DNA from: Apostichopus japonicus
Taxonomy: Eukaryota; Echinodermata; Holothuroidea; Aspidochirotida; Stichopodidae
Assembly: GCF_037975245.1 (NCBI RefSeq)
Contig: NC_092576.1
Coordinates: forward strand, 11,105,111-11,169,110
Length of the DNA: 64,000 nucleotides
Reading direction: 5' to 3'
In this document: one piece after another, positions 48,289 to 60,600 of the stretch
Layout of the letters: the number at the start of each line of letters is the position of its first letter
How positions within the stretch are numbered: the stretch's first letter is position 1
Made by a program: the position numbers and the translations under genes
Notes under the pieces: model-generated
Told to the model about the DNA's origin: nothing
The model's database searches: none
Seen by the model: the letters and a program-made list of their open reading frames with translations, nothing else

Positions 48289-48663
48289 TTAAAGGGTGTG
48301 AAGACTCTCACAAAAAGAAACGTCTAATCCCGGTAATTTGACCTAGTTCTGAATGAGGTGTAACAGAAGTGTTAGACACCACCATCGATCCCAGAAAATA
48401 AACACACAGCTTGCTACTGTCGGTAATTAGACACTACTAGTGTACAGTCAGTACATACAGCTGCGGTCAATACCCACAACACAGTGTACAAACGATACAG
48501 CTATGGACATCTCAGGTCCAGCTAATGATAACAATTAAGGTATCACGTTTCATTACTGTCTGCATTTTGTAGCGACACGAACAAAACGTCACTTGCAAGC
48601 AACAGAAAGTTAACTTTTTCAGATGGCCGCACACGGTTTGGTGGGAGTCTTCAGTGCCTTTAA
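48289..48663 (+). mobile_element. TTAA-flanked MITE, copy 4
   Basis: TTAA at 48289-48292 and 48660-48663. Termini agggtgtgaagactctc and, inverted, aggcactgaagactccc. Body as in the other copies. Confidence 0.93.
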
Positions 48664-48669
48664 GCGATT

Positions 48670-51610
48670 TAATCGTGATCAAATTTGGGACCAATACTAG
48701 TTGTCTGGTGGCCTTGAGTGGAATTAGCAGTAATACCGCATGTCGATACCCTAACGATGATCACGAACGTGGTCACGTTCATAGGTAATTATCAGAATAA
48801 TTAATAGCACAGTAATTTCCAGTGCAGCTCAAGGTTATACCACTGGTATTGTTTCTGTTGCCAGAATTTATTTTGTCAGTTTGCTCAGATTATCAACATG
48901 AGTGATAGGTAAGGGTATATATGGGTAACGCTACTAACTTTCTGAATGGGATTGTCTTTTTGTTCATAAAACAAAAAACGATTCTTTCTTTCGTTGGTGT
49001 CTAAAACAATAGTTTATATATTTCTAAAACAATAGAAGAGCCTCTTTCTCTATACTAACAGGAGAACTCTATTCCCTGTATATATTTTGCTTTGTATTTA
49101 ATTCCCCAAATTTTGCTAATTTTGACAAAATATCATGAATAAGAATAAATTCATAATAATTAACAATTACTAATAATTAATAATCAACAACAATGATACA
49201 ACAAAATCATAAAGTAAAGAAATAGAAAACGGACTGACGTCGTTTGGAACAACAAGGAATGTGTATATGTGATTTGGGCAAGAAACAAATTATTTTGACT
49301 GAGAGGAGGGGGTGGGGGAGGGGTGGGGTGGGGGTTGACATTTATAAGCAGACTGAAATGTGTACAGTTTATATTACATGTTGCCAGGTGCCTCTTTCTC
49401 TTTATATTGGCCAGTGGTTTAATCTGGACCATCACGGTCAATTGCTGTTTGTAGAATAATGGTTGTGCGAGTACAGATGGAATAACTTATATCTACTGAT
49501 GCATCAATTAATATTTGTAGATGAAAAATGTTGCATTCTGAGTCATATATTTAGGCAATAAATTAGATTTTTAATTAGTGTAGGTCGACACACAAAGTTG
49601 TGCTTAATACAACTTTTTTTTTTTTTTGGGTTACGGTGTTAAAATATGTCAAAAGTATTGTAGATGGAAAATGGGTCTACATAAAAAAAAATATAATAAA
49701 AATTAAATAAATAAAATGGTCAACAAAGATGGTTATGCTTATCACCTACATTTAATTCATTTTGTTGTGGGGTTGAGAAGCTCGGAAGGGGGTACTGTAT
49801 TCATGCCTGGGGCAGCAACCCCGCCCCCCCCCTTTCCCTCACGTCTGTTATGATACAGTTAAAACGTTTAATTTAAGTAGTTTCTAGAAGGAAGTCAACA
49901 TGGTACAACCTGGAGGAATTGGCGATTCATACACATCATAAATCATATATTAACTTTCTTTAACTCTGTAAAAATTTCTTTAAAATACAAATATTCCTGT
50001 TCAATTTTTTGGTTATATTTTTGAATCGGATGAAAGATATGAGCATCCAAACCTGCTTATTGATCTTCAAGGAAAATGATTAATCACAGTGTAGGAAGTC
50101 TGATCTCTGCTCTTTGTGCACATTTGTCTCAGTGACAAATAGTCTGTAAGCGAATTAGGAACAGGAAGAAAAACGCTCACGTTGAAAAGACAACAAATAC
50201 AGAATGATAGAGTTGATTTTGAATGTCCACACTTCCTACATGGGAAAGAGAACATACAGTAATATTATGGATGAAACACTGCCACTACAAACTCCAGGGG
50301 TTCCATAATACACTAAAGTGCACTATACAAGTGAACACTTGTTAAATGTTAACACTATGGTACCTGCCAATATCATAACATTTGAAACTACATTTTCCCC
50401 AGGTCAATTTTGAGTTGTTCATAATTGGGAGAACTTGTATGTACACAATTACACTTCCTTTTAGGTTGAATAATCACTCTAGATATGGCAACTTATGATA
50501 TTTGAGGTTTGCCTATGATGCTACTGGACAGGGGATCAACAACCCTCCACCACCCCCCCCCCCTCTCTCCCAATCAATAATAGGAGTGATGGGGGTGCTG
50601 TGGGTCCACAGCTGGTAACCTTTGAGATCACTTTGGTCTGACTCTTGAAACTCCCCCTCCCCAAATGCCGCAATTTGATATATATAGCCATATATACCCG
50701 GGGGGGGGGGGGCTAAACTAATACTGTGTAGGAAAAATTGTTAAGAACTCTTTCTGGTTGTCCCATGTACAAACAGGTCTTACCATGTTGGTGGTTGTAA
50801 AGGATATTTGGTTGTCCAAACATACAGTATGTGACAAAATAAGTTAGTATGATCAATATATACATTGTAGGAGAGATGTGCAAGTTTGGTGAATAGGACA
50901 CCAGCTTTGGACCAGTAGTATTAGTATACAAGGAGTTAGCTTATTCCAAATTATTTTAGAGGGGATCAAAAGCTTAAAGGAATTGCGAAGTGTTTTTTTG
51001 AAACTTTTAGACATTTTTAAGCATATATACCATATGTTGGAGGTGGCATGTATGACCTAGCCACTAGCTGTAACACTTGACAAATATATACTTCACAATA
51101 GCGGCTTTGAGTTTAATTAATTAGATTTTAATCCTTCATATATAGTGATTAATAGATTGTGGTGCCTACAGTATATTGCCCTCTTTATCCTTTTAATTAT
51201 CAATCAAGGAAAATTAGCTCATATTGTCTGCTCGGCTAGGTTTAATATTGCGGTACCATATAGTTTCCAGATGCTGTTAACCAGAAGTTTCAAACGTACT
51301 GGATAATGCCAACGATGGTCTCAATAATTTTACATAACTAAATTACGGTTTTGTCTACTTCCTCATCGTCTGTTCCATGATTAATTTTGTCTCTGTGTTT
51401 TACTTAATTAGCTAGCTGATCAGCCATCCTAGATACAAGGACATTTACTTTGTCATGGTAGGCCTGTGCATCAAGAATCCTAAGTCCCTGGATTGTACAT
51501 TATTGCTTCCTGTCAGTAATGGTCACATGTACACATTCATCCTGTCAAATAAGATATATTATTGTTTTGAAGTATTTATTAATGCATTCTTGTAACAAGT
51601 TTGTTTTAGC
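48670..51610. other. No gene recognised
   Basis: AT-rich spacer with homopolymer C or G runs (49822, 50551, 50700). Only the isolated inverted copy of the 71-bp repeat at 50862-50920 stands out. Confidence 0.4.
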
Positions 51611-51621
51611 GTGCCAACTAA

Positions 51622-51978
51622 CATAGGCGTAGGAGGTCGGGGGCTGGGGGGCTCCAGCCTCCCCAACCAAAAGTGTTCGTGAAAATGCGGGCAATATGCT
51701 GAGAATTTTTCGGGCACCTACTGAAAGAAAAATAATTTGCAATGTGTTTTTCAATATTTAAACTGATATTATTATGATCATTATTATTGTAACGACTTCC
51801 CCAATAATTATGACCAATATGGAAGGGTAATAACACGGCAAATGATGGTATGTTATTGGCAAGCGATGTAATAACCCATGCATGCCTATATGATATGCAC
51901 TTCAACATGCTGAACACGCGCGAAAAATTTTGGTTATATTTACAGCCCTCCAAATCAAATTGGGCTCTTACGCCTATG
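51622..51978. mobile_element. 357-bp hAT-type MITE
   Basis: Ends CATAGGCGTAGGAGG and, inverted, CATAGGCGTAAGAGC. Perfect 8-bp target duplication CCAACTAA at 51614-51621 and 51979-51986. Confidence 0.93.
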
Positions 51979-51989
51979 CCAACTAATAT

Positions 51990-53070
51990 AGATAACCTTT
52001 AAATATGTAAATCACAATATCAATTTTAAATCTGAATGCAATTACCTATGAATACAGTACTAATTAAGGAGGTTGGGGTTGGAGGGGTGGGGGTGGGGGT
52101 CGGTGGTTGGGTGGGTCAGGAGTAATGTACTCTTATAATTCTCTTTGGAAAGGAAGACAATTTTTAGAACAATTAATGTTGGGCTTGAAAATTACTTCTA
52201 GAGAATAACTTGTAATTTCTGAAATGCTGCCCCCAAATCCCAACCGTCACCTCTTCCACTTTGCAAGCTCCTTACTCTCCTAAAACACCTGCTAGTAACA
52301 AAAACTGTTAACGTTTTGTAGCCCTGAAGGCCTCTATATACTGATTGTATGGATACAGTCACATTATCAGCAGTTTGTTATCATAATTACTAGTAGAAAT
52401 AATGCTATAATACTGTAAAGAGAAATTTGACAGAATTATAAAGAGATAAAAAAAATGGTCTAAACCAAATATAACCCACGATCCATTTTCCCTGTTCAAG
52501 ACTTGCGACAGGTGGGCTTGTGGGACATATCCTCCTTGAAATAAGTTGCTGAGTTGTCAGGAAAAAATCACTCAAACAGCTGGTAATATTCATTGGTATG
52601 GTATTAATAATTATCACAGATTATTTTGTTTTTGTGTGTTCAAAGTGATTATTTAACCTCTCTGAAACATTTGTCTTCAATTGTAAAACTCCACCGAAGT
52701 CTGGTGAATGGTGGTATCTCTCACAAACTTATCCTACGATTTAAGTGATAACATACACATGTCCAGGAAATCATCAATCCTGCTCTCTCCTAAATGCACT
52801 TTTTGGCAATTGTTTCCATATATAAGGATTCATTATTAATTTTTTTTAAATATATATTTGTTTTGTCCTCTCCTAAATCGTAGTGGTGTGGCGCTCTCTC
52901 AACTTATTTCACCTGTGTGAGGGGGGCGTATCTTACGACAGCTAAGGGGAAAACAGGTTCAGCTGCTGATATCAAAAGGTGAGCAATTTCATTTTGAAAT
53001 TTAAATTTTGGGGTGTAAATTTTTTGTGGGTTCAGTAAATTATTAGTGCATGCACTCTTTCCGACTGCAC
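51990..53070. other. No gene recognised
   Basis: AT-rich spacer with G-rich stretch at 52075-52120. Confidence 0.4.
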
Positions 53071-53076
53071 ATAGTG

Positions 53077-53451
53077 TTAAAGGCTTTGAAGACTCGCCCC
53101 AATACGTGTGTAGCCATCTGAAAAAGTTTACTTTCCGTTGCTTGCAAGTGACGTTTTGTTCGTGTCGCTTGACACAATGCAGACAGTAATGAAAAGTGAT
53201 ACCTTGTTATCTTTAGCCGGACCTGAGATGTCCATCGCTGTACCGTACGTTTGTTCACTGTGCTGTGGGTAATGACCACAGCTGTATGTACTGACTGTAC
53301 ACCAGTGTCTAATTACCGACGGTAGCAAGCTGTGTGTATTTTCTGGGATCCATGGTGGTGTCTAACACTTCTGTTACACCTCATTCGAAACTTATAGGTC
53401 AGATTACCGGCATTAGACGTTTCTTTTTGCGCGAGTCTTCACACCCTTTAA
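53077..53451 (-). mobile_element. TTAA-flanked MITE, copy 5
   Basis: Inverted relative to the other copies. TTAA at 53077-53080 and 53448-53451; termini aggctttgaagactcgccc and, inverted, agggtgtgaagactcgcgc. Confidence 0.93.
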
Positions 53452-53618
53452 CAATCTCAAGCTAGTCGCATTTTCCGTGGCACATTCAGCAGCACATATT
53501 GGCTGGAATGTTTGGCTGAATGTTTGGCCGGCTACAGATTGGTCAAATACAGTGTGTCGGTTTACCATAATTTGGATGCAAGAACAACAACTTGGTATAA
53601 CACGAAATGCAACACCGT

Positions 53619-53868
53619 GGAGTGTAAGCTCAGTGGTTATCGCCGGTGCCTTCCAATCATAAGGTCCCCAGTTCGAGTCACTCCAAGATCTATATATGTC
53701 GTCCAGTTACAGAGTTGTTGACAATTAACAATTCATAATCATGGACGTTAAAATATGAATGTAAGAGACTGACTTCGGTCAGCTTGCGGCTTTGATAAGC
53801 CAACGAGGCTTCTTCGCGAGTTCCTGCTTGCAGGAGGATCTAAAATACATACAAACATACAATACATT
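53619..53868 (+). mobile_element. tRNA-derived SINE, copy 3
   Basis: ggagtgtaagctcagtggtt head, B-box gttcgagtcactcc, the full shared body and an (atac)n tail. Confidence 0.93.
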
Positions 53869-54130
53869 ATGCAGACTTTACATCTGCTGGATCTCAATTA
53901 CCACGAGTAAAGGAAGCGTTTAATAAACAAAGGAGATCGTCTCGGGTGAAATAACTTCCTCTCGAGTCTATTTTGGAGCATCTTTAGGTTGTGGATACTT
54001 CCAGTATATATATATTAAACAAGATAGTAAAACAAACTATATCGCTATATTACAAACATTCAAAAATTTGAAACGCTTACTAATGCATGTGAGTCATTCC
54101 GATATATATTCGGCCCATGTTTATTTTGTC

Positions 54131-54371
54131 TCTGTTTTTTTTTAATTCGCAGACGGAGGTCAAAGGTCAAACCATGTCTACCCGTCTTAAAGTTAAAGGT
54201 AGGTACATGAAGGGGCGAAGCAAATTACCCCCAACCGTCATCTTTATATTCCTTTGTGATAGAAAAACACTCCTCCAAAGTTTTGACCTAATTTTCTCAA
54301 AACAAGAGGGAGAAAAAAAGAACCTAACGAGGCCAAAAGCATGGATGATACGCCAGGATTTTACCAAGTAA
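54131..54371 (+). other. Weak exon-like segment, unassigned
   Basis: An AG acceptor after a T-rich tract (ttttttttaattcgcag) precedes a short open frame (TEVKGQTMSTRLKVKG) and a gtaggt donor; the frame also stays open to 54371. No homologue is recognised and neighbouring exons were not found. Confidence 0.2.
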
Positions 54372-54509
54372 CCTGGTAACTTATCTGACTTCGGCTCTTA
54401 GTTTTATTGTAAGCTAGGCGTAGGTGTAAGCCTCCTGTCGTGTCTGTAGTGTGGTTAACATCAGATCTGTCTCGTTAATGGGTAATGTAAGAAAACCGGA
54501 AGATGGCTG

Positions 54510-54585
54510 TTAAGATGAAGAGACATATTTTAAGTTGACATGTTGCAGTCATCTGCTCTGGATTTAAAGGGGAGGTACACAGTAT
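54510..54585 (+). repeat. Isolated diverged unit of the 92-bp satellite
   Basis: agacatattttaagttgaca, tgttgcagtcatc, ctggattt-aaaggggagg and acacagtataaac parallel the array units that start at 55187. Confidence 0.7.
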
Positions 54586-54635
54586 AAACAGATAATCTAA
54601 TAGATGGATGGCATTGGGTAGGGATCAGGGGGGGG

Positions 54636-54866
54636 GAGGGTTACAGCTGCTTCGAATACTCTGCCTCTTATCTCTGGAACAAGTTACCAGATCACATTCG
54701 TACTTACTCTAAACTTTCTACATTCAAAAGTCTTCTTAAGTCCCATCTTTTCACTTGTTCTTTTGTAAATTAATCTGCTTTCTCTGTATAGTGTCTTGAG
54801 CAGTGACTTTTGTCTACTGATTTGGCACTATATAAGTCTCATTTATTATTATTATTATTATTATTG
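54636..54866 (+). mobile_element. LINE 3' end, family A, copy 2
   Basis: Peptide SASYLWNKLPDHIRTYSKLS followed by TFKSLLKSHLFTCSFVN and a stop matches the copy at 13752-14139. The 3' UTR has gtcttgagcagtgac and ggcactatataag, then a (TTA)n tail at 54840-54866. Confidence 0.9.
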
Positions 54867-55186
54867 TGGGGTTGTTCACAAATGTATATGTGCTGATAAT
54901 GAATGAACATTTCTGAAAGAAATTACAGTTAAAAGGGTTTATACCCTAAATTTTGGTTCACCTTTTTGGCATTTTTTGGTATACTTGGGCCCATTGTATT
55001 TCTGAAACTGTGAATCATTACACCTCCCCCCCCACCCGTCCCTACATTGTGAAGGGGTGGGAGAAACAAGGCAGGTAGTATGGCCCTGCAGTAATTCCAA
55101 TAGCATTGATTATTCTTGTTGATTTGGTCCCACTTACACGCTGTTAATTCAATACCAGTTATAAACATTGGTCTGACTCGTAACCG

Positions 55187-56316
55187 TTCCCGATCTCAAA
55201 GACATGTTGTAAGTTGACATGGATGTTGCATTCATCTTCACTGGACTTGAAGGGGACATATATACAGTAAGAGAAACTCTACCGATCTCAAAGACATGTT
55301 GTAAGTTAACATGGATGTTGCAGTCATGTTCACTGGACTTGAAGGGGACATATATACAGTAAGAGAAACTCTACCGATCTATAAGACATGTTGTAAGTTA
55401 ACATGGATGTTGCAGTCATGTTCACTGGACTTGAAGGGGACATATATACAGTAAGAGAAACTCTACCGATCTCAAAGACATGTTGTAAGTGAACATGGAT
55501 GTTGCAGTCATGTTCACTGGACTTGAAGGGGACATATATACAGTAAGAGAAACTCTACCGATCTCAAAGACATGTTGTAAGTGAACATGCATGTTGCATT
55601 CATCTTCACTGGACTTGAAGGGGACATATATACAGTAAGAGAAACTCTACCGATCTCAAAGACATGTTGTAAGTGAACATGCATGTTGCATTCATCTTCA
55701 CTGGACTTGAAGGGGACATATATTCAGTAAGAGAAACTCTACCGATCTCAAAGACATGTTGTAAGTTAACATGGATGTTGCAGTCATGTTCACTGGACTT
55801 GAAGGGGACATATATTCAGTAAGAGAAACTCTACCGATCTCTAAGACATGTTGTAAGTTAACATGCATGTTGCAGTCATGTTCACTGGACTTGAAGGGGA
55901 CATATATACAGTAAGAGAAACTCTACCGATCTCTAAGACATGTTGTAAGTTAACATGGATGTTGCAGTCATGTTCACTGGACTTGAAGGGGACATCTATA
56001 CAGTAAGAGAAACTCTACCGATCTCAAAGACATGTTGTAATTGAACATGCATGTTGCATTCATCTTCACTGGACTTGAAGGGGACATAAATACAGTAAGA
56101 GAAACTCTACCGATCTCAAAGACATGTTGTAAGTTAACATGCATGTTGCAGTCATCTTCACTGGACTTGAAGGGGACATATATACAGTAAGAGAAACTCT
56201 ACCGATTTCAAAGACATGTTGTAAGTTAACATGCATGTTGCAGTCATCTTCACTGGACCTGAAGGGGACATTGATACAGTAAGAGAAACTCTACCGATCT
56301 CAAAGACATATTGTAA
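55187..56316 (+). repeat. 92-bp satellite array, about 12 units
   Basis: Unit: accgatctcaaagacatgtt, gtaagttaacatg(g/c)atgttg, ca(g/t)tcatsttcactgg, acttgaaggggacatatat, acagtaagagaaactct. Units are highly similar. Variants at two or three sites (ggatg/gcatg; catgttc/catcttc) run in blocks, as expected after duplication of multi-unit segments. It ends at a (gtttc)n run at 56318-56340. Confidence 0.97.
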
Positions 56317-56339
56317 GTTTCGTTTCGTTTCGTTTCGTT

Positions 56340-57652
56340 TATTTCACTTTTTTTCTTTTTTACAATTACATTTACAATAATGAATAATACCAATGTCAAA
56401 GAAAGAAAAAACGCATGGAAAATCTGAAAAAGCTACGCTTATACACTCATAGAGTGCAGATTCACCATGAAAAAATTAAATACAATACGCTAACTACACC
56501 CCCCCCCCTCCCCCACTTCCCAAACGGGAAGCACATATCTGGATAGTCTTTATATCAATGTATATCTGGTTTTATATGTCCATATGAAGGCGTGATATGG
56601 CCAGATTAAACCGGATATAAAGCCAGATCTGGGACTCAGGTAAGAGGCAAGCTAAATAGTGTGATTCTTGTGTTGTTGAGCTCAACACAATTATACTGCA
56701 TCTGTTTAATAAAAACACAACTCTGTGTGTTAACTCTAGTCCAAAAAGTAAAAGTTTGTTTCACTAGATCTGCTATAAATAAAGTAGGGTATTCCTCATC
56801 ATCTGTGTTGTGATTTGGTCACAGCAAAGTACCATGATGGTGGGACACTATAGCGTTCCACTTTCCCAGTGTCATAATGTACGCACTTCATAACTTCAAA
56901 TCATTGTGACTGAGGATTTCAAATAAACTGTCTGGTTCATGGACAAATTATATGCAAATATATATATATATTTTTTTTAAAGTGTTTGGATTAGTTTCAG
57001 TATGAATACCCAGTCTCGTTTTCCCACTTCGTCACCATGGCGATACCCTTACCTGTGTGTCATTCCCATAATTAAGCTACATTCAATATTGCAACCATAT
57101 GGTATATGAAATCATATAGGTCCTCCAAATTTAGTTAACTAGATGGTAGCAAAAACTATTTTACCAAAATATATATATATTTTTTTTAAATGCATTTGGG
57201 CTGAAGGTTCAACCAATTATTCATTGGGGAACCATAACTTGGAGATTAAACTTTCTCAGTGTTTGAAAATATCAAATTATATAGGTCGTGACCCCAATGA
57301 GTTGCAGGAGCTTTAATGGTGTGAAGTGAGTCTGTTGGAAGGGATAAAAAAAAGATCAAAAGAAAATTTCCTCCTTCACTTGTGTGAGGGAATGTGATTT
57401 TATCTTGGTAAGGTACCCCAAGTAACCGATCTGGGTGGGGATGGGGGGGGGGGCATATCAATGCAGGAGGATCGTCATCCTGGGCAGAGGTCTAAGGATA
57501 GGGGTGCCCCTTTGAGAAGTTGTGAAATTTTAGCTTATCTTCTGGGGGCTTAGATGCCACATGGTGCAATCTTTTCCATCTTTTTCCTTACATTTGTATT
57601 CCATTTGGCTGTTGTACACAACATTACCTTGTTTTGATCGAGCTGGAATTTA

Positions 57653-57694
<42 letters not shown>

Positions 57695-60600
57695 GAGCTA
57701 TGTCTCTGGTAGGCTAAGTTATTTCAATTATATTCAATTTCAGTTACAGTGTGAGACAGTGTAGATGTTTTATGATTTCTTTGGCTGTGGGAGGGGTGGT
57801 GGGGGTGGGGGATCAATCCCACAGCCTTGAGAATTCAGTCTCTCTTTGGAACTGATTTTCATTTTTATTATGAGACTAAGTAATTATAACCTCAGTAAAT
57901 AAAATAATTTCATCAAGCCATGTTTAGGTTTTGCTTGCCTGTAGTTGCGTGGCAAGAAATCACACACAGTCTATATGCACAGACTTTGCGCACAGTGCTG
58001 TTAGAATGGGATTTGCTATTCAAAACTCGATCCCACTTGTAGCATTAAAAAATCTAACATTGGTTCATCAAGGAGCACTTAGAGAATATTTTTCCGGTGT
58101 CAAAATCCCAAAAAGCTGGATAACTGTCAAGACGTAAGACGCCCTAATTTTCTTTTATTTCGTTTAAATATACAACATATTTATATCGAGAATAAACTTT
58201 CGGTCTGCATTTAAAGTGACTGAAAAGCGAGACTAGCACGCATACCATTCACATGACAGACCTTTCAGAAGCACCATAGCGATTATCGATAGAAAAAAAC
58301 ACATTTGATCTGTTTATAGTGATCTAGAATAGGATCGTTTGACTACTCCTGGCTTATGAGTTTGTCAAGGACAAAATGGTGTGGAATTCCATCCAATGTT
58401 GTAGTTTCTGTTATTAGTGTGGAGGAAGAAGGAAAATGTTTTTGATAGATTTGCAGGAAATCAATAAAAAGATGTACTGTATTATTACATTAACTGCAGG
58501 ATGAAATATATTGTGTGCGATTCATGCAATCAAAGATATTTCACATGATTGGGGAGTGGGGGGATAGGGGGGTACACTGTTCCTGGCTGGGGCCACAGGT
58601 GGCCCCGGAGGGTAAAGAGCCCTGGTGAGAATTCAGTTTGTGAAACCCCTAGGAATTAGCTGTGATATAAATATGACAAATACATGACAGGAAAAGAAGG
58701 GCACAAAATTAACTTTTCGATATGTTTGAAGCCTGTTACCACCGATATCAGTCAAGTGTGTATTTCTTCATACCCTAAACATTTCAATATTTTTTTTTGT
58801 GAACAACGATCTTTTAATTAAATCAGGGCCTCATCGAGAAGATCTAACTCAAAGCTCAGCAGAAAAATAAAATAAAATAAGACTTTTTAGCCACAAATAA
58901 CATGTCTGACAAAGGTTGATCCAAATATGGATGGTGCATGCTTGAGGTTAAAAAATAATTTTTGAATTTGAATTCAAATAAAAAGTAGATTAATATTAAG
59001 AATATGTATTGAAGAGTCTTTTAATGGAGCACTTGAGAAATTTGTATATTTTACGAATCAGAACCTATTCAGAAAAAAACAAAAAATAAATAAATCAATG
59101 AAAAAAAAGTAATAATAATTAAAAAAAAAAATTAAAAAATATATTACGGCCACTCAGTTTTTTGATGACATATATATAATTAATATGTTGCCAAAGGTCA
59201 TCATTCGAAAGTAAAATGTCGAGTCTGGGAATTAGTCGTAGGTCATATGATTGCATAAATTGACATCCTTATTGCATGAAGAAGATTGTCCAGGTATCTA
59301 TATATTAAACTTACAGTGTAATAACAGGAAGTCGACAATAATCATGATAATATTTAGGGCGTCAATTGATGTAAGTTCATGATCTTCCCCCCACCCCCCA
59401 TGTCAAGAATAAAAAAAAAGGAATAAAAAAAAACGTGTTGCGCATATTTGTGACTTGCGGTCGTCACTGCGGAGAAAGAAAACGAGTTAATTAGTGGGGG
59501 GATGTTTGAAACAGTATGCACCTCGATGCGAGTCTACTGGAATGGGAATTCCAGCCAGGAATGGTACCCCGCAGAGCCTGTTGAGAACCCTGAGGAAAGA
59601 GAACGATTCCGATAGCTGACAGCGTCGTCAGGCAAACTCCTAATGTCAGTATTACAGAGATCAGGTTTACATTCAAGTGTTATGATAGAGGGGGAGAGAT
59701 CATGCAGGACAAGAAGCAAGAATGATCAGACGACACACAACTAGAAAACATCACATCCACGTCTCGCTTTTAACGCTCAGCAAGACGGAAGTCTTGCCTT
59801 TCTCTCTCGGTGGAGAGAAAAGAAGGAAAAGAAAGAAGTCATTTGGCAGTTTTACTTTACGGTGAATTAAATCAAAGTAGTAGTAGTAGTAAGTCGAGTC
59901 TGGTCTATCCTCCGACATGCTCAGTGATTAACCTCCGCCACGTATCACGATCTTGCGCAATATAGGTACCGAAAGATAGGTACCAAAAAATTAAAGAAGG
60001 AAAGATAAAACATAGGAAAGACGAGTTGTGTGTTTTATTTTGTCGTCGACGTCGTCGTGGAAACAAGATACATTATATCAGACAATGTGTAAAAAATTTG
60101 CATAATAATCTTCTGAAAATATTCATATTGGAAGTTTTGTAAAAGTAGAGCACATTTTGAGCTGTCTTGGATATTGTTACAGTAAGGACTATTTTCTCCT
60201 GTTGTTTTCAACCTTTCCTTCCCAAGATTTTTGGGGCTTTCTTTTGATACTACTTACTGTGCAAACTAAGTAAAATATGTGCTGCAATGTGCTTTGTATT
60301 AATTCTCAATTTTACTGTGTGTATGGATGGAGATCATTGCTGATCATTCCTGTTGGATCAAATGACAACAGAACGTTTTCCGTTGGACACATTTCCTTCT
60401 TCAAAGAAAATCTAACGATTGGAAATTAAATATCTCTGTATATATTGAATTTTCTGTTTCCAACTTTTTGGACAAGTATCTCTTACCTTGTTCTTTCCCT
60501 ACTAATCATTCATGAAATTGCATTATGGGATAGCGCGGATTTGATTCCGATCTAATGAATCCATTTCTTTGACATCGCATCTTCTTCTATGGAATATCCA

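Noticed and set aside
59491-59719. Minus-strand open frames, one with a hydrophobic N-terminus
   Set aside because: About 60 residues, no homologue recognised, no clear splice sites, and two overlapping frames are open equally.
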